From JADJWR01 sp964509545 (GTDB taxonomy: Bacteria > Pseudomonadota > Gammaproteobacteria > Burkholderiales > Burkholderiaceae_F), in assembly GCA_964509545.1 (NCBI GenBank), contig CAZDXQ010000001.1, positions 372,001-436,000 of the forward strand: 64,000 bases of DNA, given 5' to 3'. Shown piece after piece: positions 8,858 to 17,101 of the stretch. The notes beneath the pieces are model-generated. The model was not told the DNA's origin. It worked only from the letters and a program-made list of their open reading frames with translations, and did no database searches. The translations under genes and the position numbers were made by a program. Numbering within the stretch: the first letter of the stretch is position 1; each line of letters opens with the position of its first letter.

Positions 8858-10036
8858 TCAGTCCTGGGCCGACGCCAGCCGCAGCGGCGGCACATCACCG
8901 GCCGAGACCGCAGCGGAACGCGCAAGGCAGCGGCGATGCCTTTCGTCGACGCGCCCGGCGAACCACGCGGTGGTCAGGCGGCGTGAAATCTTCGGCCCCT
9001 GCAGCCTGATGTTCGGCAGCACGGCGCGCGGCAGCGAGCGGCGCTCGCGCCTTTCGGCGAGTTCGAACACGCGCCGGTAAAGCGCGCTGCGCTCGAACTC
9101 GGCACTGTCGTCCAGCTCGAGCGCGCGCCGGATCGCTGCATTGCTCATGTCCAGCCGTCCGGCGATCGAGCGTACGGCCAGCTCGGTGCTGCCGGGTCTT
9201 GCCTCGGCATCAGCGCTGCGGCGAACGAGGTCACCGTCGAGGTCGAGGGCGATGCCGGAGGCGATGCTCACTGCGCTCTGGAAAGCCGCGTTGCGGCTCG
9301 CGTAATGGCCGGCGTTGTAGTCGGCGAAGCGATAGATGAACCGATCGTAGGCGGCAGGGTAGTCGAGCAGGTGCGCGATGCCGAAGTACAGCCCGCCGCG
9401 GCGCGTGAACACCTCGTGGCGGATCGATCCGTCGACCGGATAGGGGTAGCTGCGCCGCCGCGCATGCGCCTCGGCGAAGGCGATGCTGACCTGCATCGGG
9501 CCGCCGGTGCGAACCGGATTCCAGTCTGCGAAAAGGCGCCTGCCCAGCGGCACCATGCCGATGAAGTCCTCGAAGGTCTCGCTCAGTTCCCTTTCGGTCT
9601 TCGCGGCGTCGATGCGCTCGCCGTAGCTCCTGCCGTCAGGCGAGCGAAGCTTCAGCGCCAGATCGACTGCGAGCGTCGGCACACCCGCGCGTTCGGCGCG
9701 ACGGTCGATCTCCTGCCGCGCGATCCTGCCGAGGTTGGGCACGGCGGGATCGGCGCGGAACGAAGATTCCTGTTCAGTGATCGCCAACACGGCGCAGAGG
9801 CTGCCCGTGGTGGGAGGAATCTGCAGCGCCGCGAACGCGGCCCGGATGTCCTCGGCCCATCCGGCGCGATCGGCGAGGCCGGTCGACATCAGGCTGACGA
9901 TCTGCGCCCGCACCTGCTCAGGACGCGGCGGCAGGTCGCGCAGAGGCTCGTCGCTGGCACAGCCCGCCAGCGCCACGATGCCAACGAGACCAATCCAAGG
10001 AACGGCGCGGCGCAACGAGGACATGAGATCGGACAT
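8858..10036 (-). CDS. DUF1615 lipoprotein
   Basis: 392 residues from ATG 10036 (ATG 10024 is an alternative). A short basic N-terminus and LVGIVALAGC give a clear lipoprotein signal. The mature part contains CAVLAITEQESSFRADPAVPN, NPVRTGGPMQVSIAFAEAH, RRGGLYFGIAHLLDYP and FADYNAGHYASRNAAFQ, a set I recognise as the DUF1615 family of Gram-negative envelope proteins. The ITEQESSF segment resembles the catalytic Glu region of lysozyme-like transglycosylases, so a murein-directed activity is conceivable but untested. It diverges from the nitronate monooxygenase gene. Confidence 0.85.
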   Translation of the reverse strand: MSDLMSSLRRAVPWIGLVGIVALAGCASDEPLRDLPPRPEQVRAQIVSLMSTGLADRAGWAEDIRAAFAALQIPPTTGSLCAVLAITEQESSFRADPAVPNLGRIARQEIDRRAERAGVPTLAVDLALKLRSPDGRSYGERIDAAKTERELSETFEDFIGMVPLGRRLFADWNPVRTGGPMQVSIAFAEAHARRRSYPYPVDGSIRHEVFTRRGGLYFGIAHLLDYPAAYDRFIYRFADYNAGHYASRNAAFQSAVSIASGIALDLDGDLVRRSADAEARPGSTELAVRSIAGRLDMSNAAIRRALELDDSAEFERSALYRRVFELAERRERRSLPRAVLPNIRLQGPKISRRLTTAWFAGRVDERHRRCLARSAAVSAGDVPPLRLASAQD

Positions 10037-10270
10037 CAGGCCAGCGCAATTGAGGCGAGAGGTTAACCGACAGCCGCCTGCGCAATGCTGTTCCGATAGC
10101 CGCCCGCGCCTGCGACGCATGGCGAGCGCACGGTCCCGTTCGGCACCGCGCGCAACGGCTGGAAGCGCTGCCTCCTGTCCGGCCGCAGGGACGTCAGCCG
10201 GGCAGCGCGGGTCGACGCGTTCACGTCGTTTCAGTCGTCTCTCGATCGACCGCAGAATCCGGAGGGCGAA

Positions 10271-10351
10271 ATGTGCTCGAGCGGCGGCCGCTGCACAAGC
10301 ATCGCGAACGAGCAACCCGGCCTGCGCCCGGACCCTTGGAGGCGCCCATGA
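10271..10351 (+). CDS. 26-codon leader ORF coupled to nitronate monooxygenase
   Basis: An ATG at 10271 lies five bases after a strong GGAGG (10261-10265). The frame encodes MCSSGGRCTSIANEQPGL followed by eight residues and ends in TGA at 10349-10351, which overlaps the ATG of the next gene at 10348 (ATGA). The Shine-Dalgarno of the downstream gene (TTGGAGG, 10336-10342) lies inside this ORF, so ribosomes reading it would pass over that site. The layout fits a short leader peptide or a translational coupler. There is no homology basis, only position and ribosome-binding signals. Confidence 0.45.
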   Translation: MCSSGGRCTSIANEQPGLRPDPWRRP

Positions 10352-11334
10352 CGCTGAGGACCCCGTTGTGCGATCGGCTCGGCATCAACGTGCCAATCAT
10401 CGGCGCGCCCTTCGGTCCGTGGGAACAGGTCGAACTGGCGGCAGCCGTATCGAACGCGGGCGGGCTGGGCAGCCTTGGCACCGCGGCGCGCAATCTCGAC
10501 GACCTGAACCAGCAGTGGCGGCGGATGCGCGCGCTGACCAGCCGGCCATTCGCCATCAATCACACCCGGCGGCCGTTCGATGCCGAGGCTTTCGAAGCGA
10601 CGCTGCTGCAGCGGCCGGCGGCGATTTCCTTCCATCTCGGCGACGCGCTCGATCTCGTCGAACGCGCGCATCGGGCCGGCATCCTGTGGATCCAGCAGGT
10701 CGGCGACATCGAGCAGGCCCGCACCGCGGTCGAGCGCGGCGCCGATGTGATCGTGGCGCAGGGCGGCGAGGCCGGCGGCAACGCCGGAAGCGTCGCCACG
10801 CTGGTGCTCGTACCGCAGGTCGTCAACATCGCCGGCGACATTCCGGTGGTCGCCGCCGGCGGAATCGCCGACGGAAGAGGCCTCGCTGCCGCCCTTGCCC
10901 TGGGCGCGCAGGGCGTCATGCTCGGCACACGCCTGCTCGCCTCGACCGAAATGCGCATCGCGCCGCAGTGGAAGGAGGCCCTGCTGTGCGCCGACGCCAC
11001 TGACGCGGTGAAAATCGACTTCGCCAATGCGGTGATGCCGATGTTCACCGAAGGCGCTTACCGGACGATGACGCCGCGCGTGCTGCGCAATGCCTTCGTC
11101 GAACAATGGCTGGGCAAAGGCGCGGAAGCCGCTGCCCACGCCGAGCAGATGCGTGGCGAGATCCTCGCCGCCGTGCGCAACGACCGGCTGCACGAATACC
11201 TGCCATTCACCGGCCAGTCGGTGGGGCTGGTTCACGACGTGCGGCCCGCCGCCGAGATCATGGCGCGCATCGTCATCGAGGCGGAAGGCGCGCTCGCGCG
11301 CGCCGGCAGGTCGATCCGCACCTGGCGCGACTGA
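10348..11334 (+). CDS. Nitronate monooxygenase family FMN enzyme
   Basis: 328 residues forming an FMN-binding TIM barrel of the 2-nitropropane dioxygenase/NMO family. Diagnostic parts are PIIGAPFGPWEQVELAAAVSNAGGLGSLG at the N-terminus (in two pieces), GADVIVAQGGEAGGNAG (substrate/phosphate region, about residue 131), IPVVAAGGIADGRGLAAALALGAQGVMLGTRLLA (FMN phosphate binding, about 170-200). Such enzymes oxidise alkyl nitronates such as propionate 3-nitronate and may use other oxidisable substrates. A good Shine-Dalgarno precedes the ATG. A short ORF overlaps its start by ATGA. It converges on the dehalogenase-like gene at 11382. Confidence 0.88.
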   Translation: MTLRTPLCDRLGINVPIIGAPFGPWEQVELAAAVSNAGGLGSLGTAARNLDDLNQQWRRMRALTSRPFAINHTRRPFDAEAFEATLLQRPAAISFHLGDALDLVERAHRAGILWIQQVGDIEQARTAVERGADVIVAQGGEAGGNAGSVATLVLVPQVVNIAGDIPVVAAGGIADGRGLAAALALGAQGVMLGTRLLASTEMRIAPQWKEALLCADATDAVKIDFANAVMPMFTEGAYRTMTPRVLRNAFVEQWLGKGAEAAAHAEQMRGEILAAVRNDRLHEYLPFTGQSVGLVHDVRPAAEIMARIVIEAEGALARAGRSIRTWRD

Positions 11335-11381
11335 AGGCAGGCGAGGCGCCGTGATGCGCTGCGTGACCGAGGGTCCGCCCG

Positions 11382-12242
11382 TTATTGGCCCAGGAACTGC
11401 CGCAGGTCCGACAGCAGTTCCTCGGGCGCCTCTTCCGGAATGAAGTGGCCGCAGGGCAGCGGATGGCCCGCGACCACGTCGGCCTTCTCCCGCCAGGTCG
11501 CGAGCACGTCGAACAGGCCGTGCATCTTGCCGAACTCGCCCCAGATCGCGAGCACCGGGCAGCGCACGCGCCGGGCCAGGTCGCTCTCGTCGTCGTCGAA
11601 GTCGCGCGTCGCCGCGGCGCGATAGTCCTCCAGGCCGGCGCGGATCGTCCCGGGAAGCGTAAACGCGCGCAGGTACTCCCGGATCATTGCTTCGTCGATG
11701 GCGCCGGCGCGGTGGGTCAGTGAGCGAAAGACGTGGCGCAGGAACGGCTCGGGCGCGGCCGAGATCATCTCCTCCGGCAGGTCGAGCGCCTGAAAGAAGA
11801 ACCAATGCCAGTAAGCGGCCGCCAGATGGCGGTCGGTCCGCGCGAACACGGTGTGCGTCGGCACGATGTCGAGAACGCACAGCCGGGTGACGGCATCGGG
11901 GTAATCGAGCGCCTGGCGGTGCGCCACGCGGCCGCCGCGGTCGTGGCCGACCAGCGCGTACGCCCTGTGCCCCAGCGCGAGCATCAGTTCGTGCATGTCG
12001 CGCGCCATGGTCTTCTTGTCGTAGCCATCGCGCGGCTTGTCGGAGTCACCGTAGCCGCGCAGGTCCGGGCAGACGACCGTGCGCTGCCCGAGCAGCCGCG
12101 GCGCGATCCTGTGCCAGATCTGGGCAGTCTGCGGCCAGCCGTGCAGCATCAGCACGGGCGGGCCGCTGCCGCCGATCCACAGGTTGATCCTGATGCCGTT
12201 GGCGCGGACCGTGCGGTGGTCCATCCCGGTCATGAAGTGCAT
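11382..12242 (-). CDS. Haloacetate (fluoroacetate-type) dehalogenase-like alpha/beta hydrolase
   Basis: 286 residues, alpha/beta-hydrolase fold. HGWPQTAQIWH is the oxyanion region; the nucleophile elbow is VGHDRGGRVAHR, giving Asp as nucleophile instead of Ser, with Arg at +1 and +4. YWHWFFFQ supplies the His-Trp pair and CGHFIPEEAPEEL the catalytic His. Asp nucleophile, the two arginines, His-Trp and a following Tyr (LEDYRAA) are the residues that bind and activate fluoride and carboxylate in fluoroacetate dehalogenases. This makes a haloacid dehalogenase more likely than an epoxide hydrolase. AAAGGAGG lies just before the ATG at 12242. It diverges from a peroxiredoxin gene. Confidence 0.78.
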   Translation of the reverse strand: MHFMTGMDHRTVRANGIRINLWIGGSGPPVLMLHGWPQTAQIWHRIAPRLLGQRTVVCPDLRGYGDSDKPRDGYDKKTMARDMHELMLALGHRAYALVGHDRGGRVAHRQALDYPDAVTRLCVLDIVPTHTVFARTDRHLAAAYWHWFFFQALDLPEEMISAAPEPFLRHVFRSLTHRAGAIDEAMIREYLRAFTLPGTIRAGLEDYRAAATRDFDDDESDLARRVRCPVLAIWGEFGKMHGLFDVLATWREKADVVAGHPLPCGHFIPEEAPEELLSDLRQFLGQ

Positions 12243-12382
12243 CGGCCTCCTTTCCGGTTCGGCCAGTCAAGGAAAAAAACTCGCAGCGGCGCGGGTCGAA
12301 CCTGTGCAGCCTGTTGTTTGACCGGCGAATCTAGCGGGTCCCGCCGCAGTCGGCTACGGCGCGCCCGCGGCCGATGGCGTCG

Positions 12383-12412
12383 TTGCAGGCATGGATACAG
12401 AAGGACTATGTT
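12383..12412 (+). promoter_or_regulatory. Possible sigma-70 promoter for the peroxiredoxin gene
   Basis: TTGCAG at 12383-12388 and TATGTT at 12407-12412 are separated by 18 bases and lie 37 bases upstream of the peroxiredoxin start in a locally AT-richer patch. It is a weak match and was judged by eye. Confidence 0.3.
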
Positions 12413-12448
12413 GTTTTCCCCTTGACCCTGAACGGATAGGAGGGACCG

Positions 12449-13108
12449 ATGGCGCTGCGACTGGGCGACGACGCGCCCGACTTCACCGCCGAAACGACCG
12501 ACGGAACGATCCGCTTCCACGAATGGATCGGCGACGGCTGGGCGATCCTGTTCTCGCACCCGAAGGACTTCACGCCGGTGTGCACAACCGAACTCGGCTA
12601 CATGGCCGGGTTGAAGGAGGAGTTCGACAAGCGCAACACCAGGATCGTCGGCCTGAGCATCGACGCGGTCGGCGACCACACGCGCTGGCTCAAGGACATC
12701 GAGGACGTGACGGGAAACACGCCCAACTATCCGCTGATCGGCGATCCGGAACTTAAGGTGGCCAAGCTGTACGACATGATCCACCCGAACGCCAGCGGCC
12801 CGGCCACCGCGCGCACACCGCAGGACAACGCGACGATCCGCTCCGTGTTCATCATCGGCCCCGACAAGAAGATCAAGCTGATCCTCACCTACCCGATGAC
12901 GGTAGGCCGCAACTTCGACGAGGTGCTGCGCGCGCTCGACGCGCTGCAGTTGTCGACGAAGCATCGCGTCGCCACGCCGGTGAACTGGAAGCCGGGCGAC
13001 GAAGTGATCATCCAGAACTCCGTGCCCGACGACGAGGCGAAGTCCCTGTTCCCCAAGGGCTGGCGGACAGTCAAGCCATACATGCGCGTCACGCAGCTCA
13101 GGCCGTAG
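12449..13108 (+). CDS. 1-Cys peroxiredoxin (Prx6 type)
   Basis: 219 residues, the size of Prx6-type enzymes. The peroxidatic cysteine is in HPKDFTPVCTTELG (about residue 45), with the conserved Pro and Thr of the active site; I find no second cysteine, so it is a 1-Cys enzyme needing an external thiol. The C-terminal extension with VNWKPGDEVIIQNSVPDDEA and the ending GWRTVKPYMRVTQ is typical of the Prx6 group. It reduces hydrogen peroxide and organic peroxides in the cytosol. ATAGGAGG lies eight bases before the ATG. Confidence 0.95.
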   Translation: MALRLGDDAPDFTAETTDGTIRFHEWIGDGWAILFSHPKDFTPVCTTELGYMAGLKEEFDKRNTRIVGLSIDAVGDHTRWLKDIEDVTGNTPNYPLIGDPELKVAKLYDMIHPNASGPATARTPQDNATIRSVFIIGPDKKIKLILTYPMTVGRNFDEVLRALDALQLSTKHRVATPVNWKPGDEVIIQNSVPDDEAKSLFPKGWRTVKPYMRVTQLRP

Positions 13109-13256
13109 GCTGCCGCACCCGTCAGCGTGACAGGTTCGGATCGGTCCGCGGCCGATCTGGGCCGGTCGCTGGAACCTCGATGCCGGTACTCGGCGCGCGG
13201 CCCGACAGGACCGCGCGCCGCGCTGCCGCGAAGGGCCGACGACCCGGCAGGCGCGC

Positions 13257-13616
13257 TCAGAGGCGCAGCACCTCGCCCTTGAGCGAAAACAGGATCCCGA
13301 CCACCTCATTGATCTCCGCCTGCGCCACACCGGCTTCTTTCATCGCGGCGACGATGTCGTCGGTCGCGGCGATGAACTCCTGCTCGTTGATGTTCATGCC
13401 GCCGTGCGCCTCGCGCAGGTCGCGGCCCTCGTAGACCTGCGGCCCGCCGGCGCCGGCGCAGAAGAACTGCGTGGCGAGGCGCTTGGCCCGCGCCAGGTCC
13501 TTGTTGCGGAAGCGCGGCGCCAGCAGGGGATTGACGGCATGGCGGTCGACGGCGTCGTCGAGGATCGCAGCGATGCGCTCGGCGCCGCCGAGGCGCTGGT
13601 ACAGGGTCTCGCCCAT
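13257..13616 (-). CDS. Group 1 truncated haemoglobin
   Basis: 119 residues, the usual length for a truncated globin. MGETLYQRLGGAERIAAILDD is the conserved start, and LATQFFCAGAGGPQVYEGRDLREAHGGMNI includes the F-helix region with the probable proximal His in REAHGGM. Such globins bind oxygen, NO or CO and protect against nitrosative or oxidative stress. GGAGG precedes the ATG at 13616. Its promoter region is shared with the large SARP/AAA regulator transcribed the other way, suggesting that the regulator controls it. Confidence 0.9.
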   Translation of the reverse strand: MGETLYQRLGGAERIAAILDDAVDRHAVNPLLAPRFRNKDLARAKRLATQFFCAGAGGPQVYEGRDLREAHGGMNINEQEFIAATDDIVAAMKEAGVAQAEINEVVGILFSLKGEVLRL

Positions 13617-13739
13617 ATGAGCCTCCGGTCGTGAGCAGGCACGTGCCTGAGGGGCAAAGCGTGACGTCGCGCCGTTCCTGAAACGTTCCCGGCGACTCGG
13701 CGGCTTGTCGTGGCCCGTGCCCTGTACCAGACTGCGGCG

Positions 13740-16700
13740 ATGACCAGCGCCGCGCAGCACACCGCCGCCGATGCAGGCATCGAAATCGACGTGCTCGGCG
13801 GTTTCCGCGCCCGCGTCGACGGCAACGACGTCGCCGCCGACCGCTGGCCCAGCCTGCGCGCCGTGCAGCTCGTGCAACTGCTGAGCCTCGCCGACGGCCA
13901 CCGCCTGCTGCGCGACCAGGTGGTCGACGCGCTGTGGCCGCAGCTCGAGCCTGAAGCCGGGCGGGCCAACCTGCGCAAGGCCGCGCACCACGCCCGCCAG
14001 GCCTTGGGTCTGGCCGACGCGGTGGTGCTGCAGGGTGGCGAAGTCGCGCTGTGTCCGTCGCGCAGAATCACCGTCGATGCGCAGCGCTTCGAGCGGCTCG
14101 CGCAGGCGGCGCTCGCGCGCGGCGCGCCCGACGCCTGCGCCGAGGCGGCGCGCGCCTGCGGCGGCGAGCTGCTGCCCGGCGCGCGCTACGAACCGTGGGC
14201 CGAGGCGCCGCGCCAGCGGCTGCGCGCCTGCCATCTGGCGTTGCTGCGCGCCGCCGGGCTGTGGGAGCAGCTCGCCGAGGCCGAACCCACCGATGAGCCC
14301 GCGCATCGCGAGCTGATGCAACGCGCGCTCGACGCCGGAAACCGGCCGGCGGCGATCCGGTGGTACGGGCGGCTGCGCGCGGCGCTGCAGGCGCTCGGCG
14401 TGCGCCCCGCGGCGGCGACCGAAGCGCTCTACGAAGAATGCGTGCGCGGCCTGCGCGTCGCCGGCCCGCCACTGGTCGGCCGCGCAGACGAACTGGCGCG
14501 GATAGCGGCCCTGTTAAGCGCACCGGCCGACGCGCGCGGCGCCGGCTGGGTCGTGCGCGGCGCCGCGGGCATCGGCAAGTCCGCCTTCTGCCGCGAGACG
14601 GCGAGCGTCGCGCGCGAGCGCGGCTGGATGGTGATCGCGCTCGATGTCGTTCAAGGCAGCCGCCCGTATGCGGTGGCGTGCGACGCAGTCGAGCGCCTGA
14701 CGCTGCAGGACCGTTCGGTGCTCGACGCAATCGGCGCGCCCGCGCGCTCGGTGCTCGCGCAATTGAGCCCGCTGGCCGCGCCGGCCGCAACGCTGCAAGG
14801 GCCGCTCGGGCGCCATCAGGTCATCGGCGCGTTGCGCCGCCTGCTGCTCGCCGCGGCCGGCGGGCGGCCGGTCATCCTGCAGGTCGACGATGCGCACCTC
14901 GTCGACGAAGCCGATGCCGACCTGCTGCTGCATCTGGCAGCCAGCGGCTCGCCGGTCGTGGTCGCGCTTGCGCTGCGGCCGAACGCCGGTCCGGCGGCGC
15001 TCGAGCGCGGCATCACGCGGCTGGCCGGCAGCGGCAGGCTGGCGCTGATCGAGCTCGGCCCGCTCGACGACGAGCAGGCGACACAACTGATCGCACTGGC
15101 CGCAGCGCGACCGCTCGACGATGCGCTGGTCGCGCGCATCGTGCGCGCCGCCGCCGGCAACCCGTTCGCCGCGCTGGAACTGGCGCGCGCCGCCGGCGCC
15201 GGCGCACAACTGCCGGCCGACGCGCGCGAGGCGATCACCGCGCGCCTGTGCGACGTCGGCGACGAGACGCTGCCGGCGCTGCGACGCCTGGCGCTGGCGG
15301 GCGACGAGTTCGACACCGCCACCGTCGTCGCGCTGACGGGCGAGGGCGAGGCGCAGGCCTTTACGCTGCTCGACGCCGCGCTGCGCGCCGGCGTGCTCGT
15401 CGTCGCCGGCGACCGCTATCGCTTTCGCCATGAATTGGTGCGCCAGGCGCTGGTCGAGGAGATTCCGCCGCACCGCCGGCTCGCCGTGCACCGCGACGCC
15501 GCGCGTCGACTGACGACGCTCGACGCCGCGCCCGGCGCGGTGGCGCACCACTGGCTGGCGGGCGGCTGTCCGGGCGAAGCACAGCCGTGGCTGCTGGCGG
15601 CGGCGCGCGAGGCGATGACGGTGGCCGCGTTTGCCGATGCAATGAAGTTCCTCGCGCCGTTGCTCGAGCACGCGCCGACGCATGTCGAGGCGCTGCGCCT
15701 GCGCGCCGAGGCGCTCGACGCGCTCGGCGATCCGCGCGCCGTGGCTGCGTACGAGGCGGCCGCTGCGACGGCCGGCGCACCCGAGTGTCACGACCTGCGC
15801 GCCAAGGCCGCGCTGGCCCAGATCAAGGGCGGCGACCCCAGGGGCGCGCTGCTGCGGCTCGAAGGCGTGAGCCCATCGAGCGTCGACGGCCGCCTGGCCG
15901 AGGCGCTGACGCTGAGCGGTGCCGCCGCGCTCGGCTTCGGCGATCCGGCCGCCGGCACGCGCAAGGCCGCCGAGGCACGGCGGATTGCACTGCAGATGGG
16001 CGACACCGCGGCGCTGGTCGTGGCGTCGTGGGCGCAGGCCGCGGCGGCGCACGCGCGCGGCGAACTGCACAGCAGCGTCTGGGCCGATCTGCACGAGACG
16101 CACCACGTGCCGCATCTGGCGCTGCGCGCCTTCGACGGCCATCTGTGCATCACGCAGCGTTTTCTGTACGGCGCGCGCCCCTATGCCGACGTGATCGCGT
16201 TCGCCGACGCGATCGCCGCCGAGGCGCAGCGCCTGGGTGCGGCGCGCGGCCAGGCGTTCGGCATCACGCTGCGCGGTGAGGCCGAGTTGCTGTCAGGACG
16301 GCTCGTCGACGCCGAAGAGCACCTGGCGCTCGGCGGCCGGCTGCATCGCGCGATCGGCGGCCACGTCGGCGAAGCGCTCTCACTGCAGCGGCGCGCAGAG
16401 CTCGCGCTGAACCGCGGCCAGCGCGACGTCGCCGCGCGCCTGGTCGACGAGGCACTGGACCTCGCGCGCCAGACCGACATCGGCTTTCACCTGCTCGACC
16501 GCATCTACGGCACCCGCATCTCGCTGCACGCCGATCCGGCCGACGCGCTGGCGGCACTGGAAGACGCGCAGGATGCCGTGCGCGGCCCGCTGGAGACCTG
16601 CCCGGGCTGCCGCATCACCTTTGCCGTGCCGGCCGCGATCGCCGCGGCCCGGGCGCGCCGGCTCGATCTCGCGCAACGGTACGAGAAGGCGGTCGTCTAT

Positions 16701-16892
16701 CTGGCGCAGGTCGTGATGCGGCTTCCCGCGTGGCACGCCGCACTCGACGAGGTGCGCGCGCACCTGGCGCTGGCGCGCAACGATTCCGCAGCGGCGGCAG
16801 CGCACTTCACCGCCGCGGCCGAGGGGTTTCGCGCCGCCGGGCAGCCGCTCGATGCGGCGCGCTGCGCGCAATTGGCCGGCGGCGTGGAATAG
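13740..16892 (+). CDS. SARP/BTAD-type regulator with AAA ATPase and TPR-like C-terminus
   Basis: 1,050 residues from ATG 13740 (a GTG ten codons earlier is possible). Residues about 10-100 (IDVLGGFRARVDGNDV to ALCPSRRITVD) look like the OmpR-type winged helix of SARP regulators; about 100-240 is a bacterial transcriptional activation domain (RYEPWAEAPRQRLRACH, EPAHRELMQRALDAG). An AAA/NACHT-like ATPase follows with Walker A GAAGIGKSAF near residue 280 and Walker B VILQVDDAHLVD near 380. The remaining half is helical, Ala-rich and TPR-like. This is the MalT/SARP arrangement of signal-integrating activators. It diverges from the truncated haemoglobin gene with 123 bp between starts. The palindrome CCGACCGGTCGG directly follows its stop. 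The ligand is unknown. Confidence 0.82.
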   Translation: MTSAAQHTAADAGIEIDVLGGFRARVDGNDVAADRWPSLRAVQLVQLLSLADGHRLLRDQVVDALWPQLEPEAGRANLRKAAHHARQALGLADAVVLQGGEVALCPSRRITVDAQRFERLAQAALARGAPDACAEAARACGGELLPGARYEPWAEAPRQRLRACHLALLRAAGLWEQLAEAEPTDEPAHRELMQRALDAGNRPAAIRWYGRLRAALQALGVRPAAATEALYEECVRGLRVAGPPLVGRADELARIAALLSAPADARGAGWVVRGAAGIGKSAFCRETASVARERGWMVIALDVVQGSRPYAVACDAVERLTLQDRSVLDAIGAPARSVLAQLSPLAAPAATLQGPLGRHQVIGALRRLLLAAAGGRPVILQVDDAHLVDEADADLLLHLAASGSPVVVALALRPNAGPAALERGITRLAGSGRLALIELGPLDDEQATQLIALAAARPLDDALVARIVRAAAGNPFAALELARAAGAGAQLPADAREAITARLCDVGDETLPALRRLALAGDEFDTATVVALTGEGEAQAFTLLDAALRAGVLVVAGDRYRFRHELVRQALVEEIPPHRRLAVHRDAARRLTTLDAAPGAVAHHWLAGGCPGEAQPWLLAAAREAMTVAAFADAMKFLAPLLEHAPTHVEALRLRAEALDALGDPRAVAAYEAAAATAGAPECHDLRAKAALAQIKGGDPRGALLRLEGVSPSSVDGRLAEALTLSGAAALGFGDPAAGTRKAAEARRIALQMGDTAALVVASWAQAAAAHARGELHSSVWADLHETHHVPHLALRAFDGHLCITQRFLYGARPYADVIAFADAIAAEAQRLGAARGQAFGITLRGEAELLSGRLVDAEEHLALGGRLHRAIGGHVGEALSLQRRAELALNRGQRDVAARLVDEALDLARQTDIGFHLLDRIYGTRISLHADPADALAALEDAQDAVRGPLETCPGCRITFAVPAAIAAARARRLDLAQRYEKAVVYLAQVVMRLPAWHAALDEVRAHLALARNDSAAAAAHFTAAAEGFRAAGQPLDAARCAQLAGGVE

Positions 16893-16973
16893 CCGACCGG
16901 TCGGTGCCCGGCCGGCAGGCGGGCCGAGCACGCAGATGTGGGCTTGGCCGAGGACGCGCAAAGACGATCACCG

Positions 16974-17036
16974 TCATTCGATCGTGACGCTCTTCGCAGG
17001 ATTGCGGGGTTTGTGGCTGCGGCCGCGCGCGATCGC
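16974..17036 (-). pseudogene. Remnant copy of the glmS 3' end
   Basis: Read on the minus strand, this segment encodes AIARGRSHKPRNPAKSVTIE and a TGA stop, against [21 protein letters not shown] and TGA at the end of glmS 128 bp away. The two differ mostly at third codon positions (CCA/CCC, AGA/CGC, AAC/AAT, GCC/GCG, GAG/GAA), which is how coding copies diverge. There is no start and the homology fades upstream, so it is not expressed. It may be the last piece of a second glmS. A perfect 16-bp palindrome, 17025-17040, overlaps its upstream end. Confidence 0.6.
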
Positions 17037-17101
17037 GCGCTTAAGGTCGGCAGCGCCGACGTCAGCCTCTGCCGCAAGCCAAGAAACCTGGGGCAACGCA
17101 A

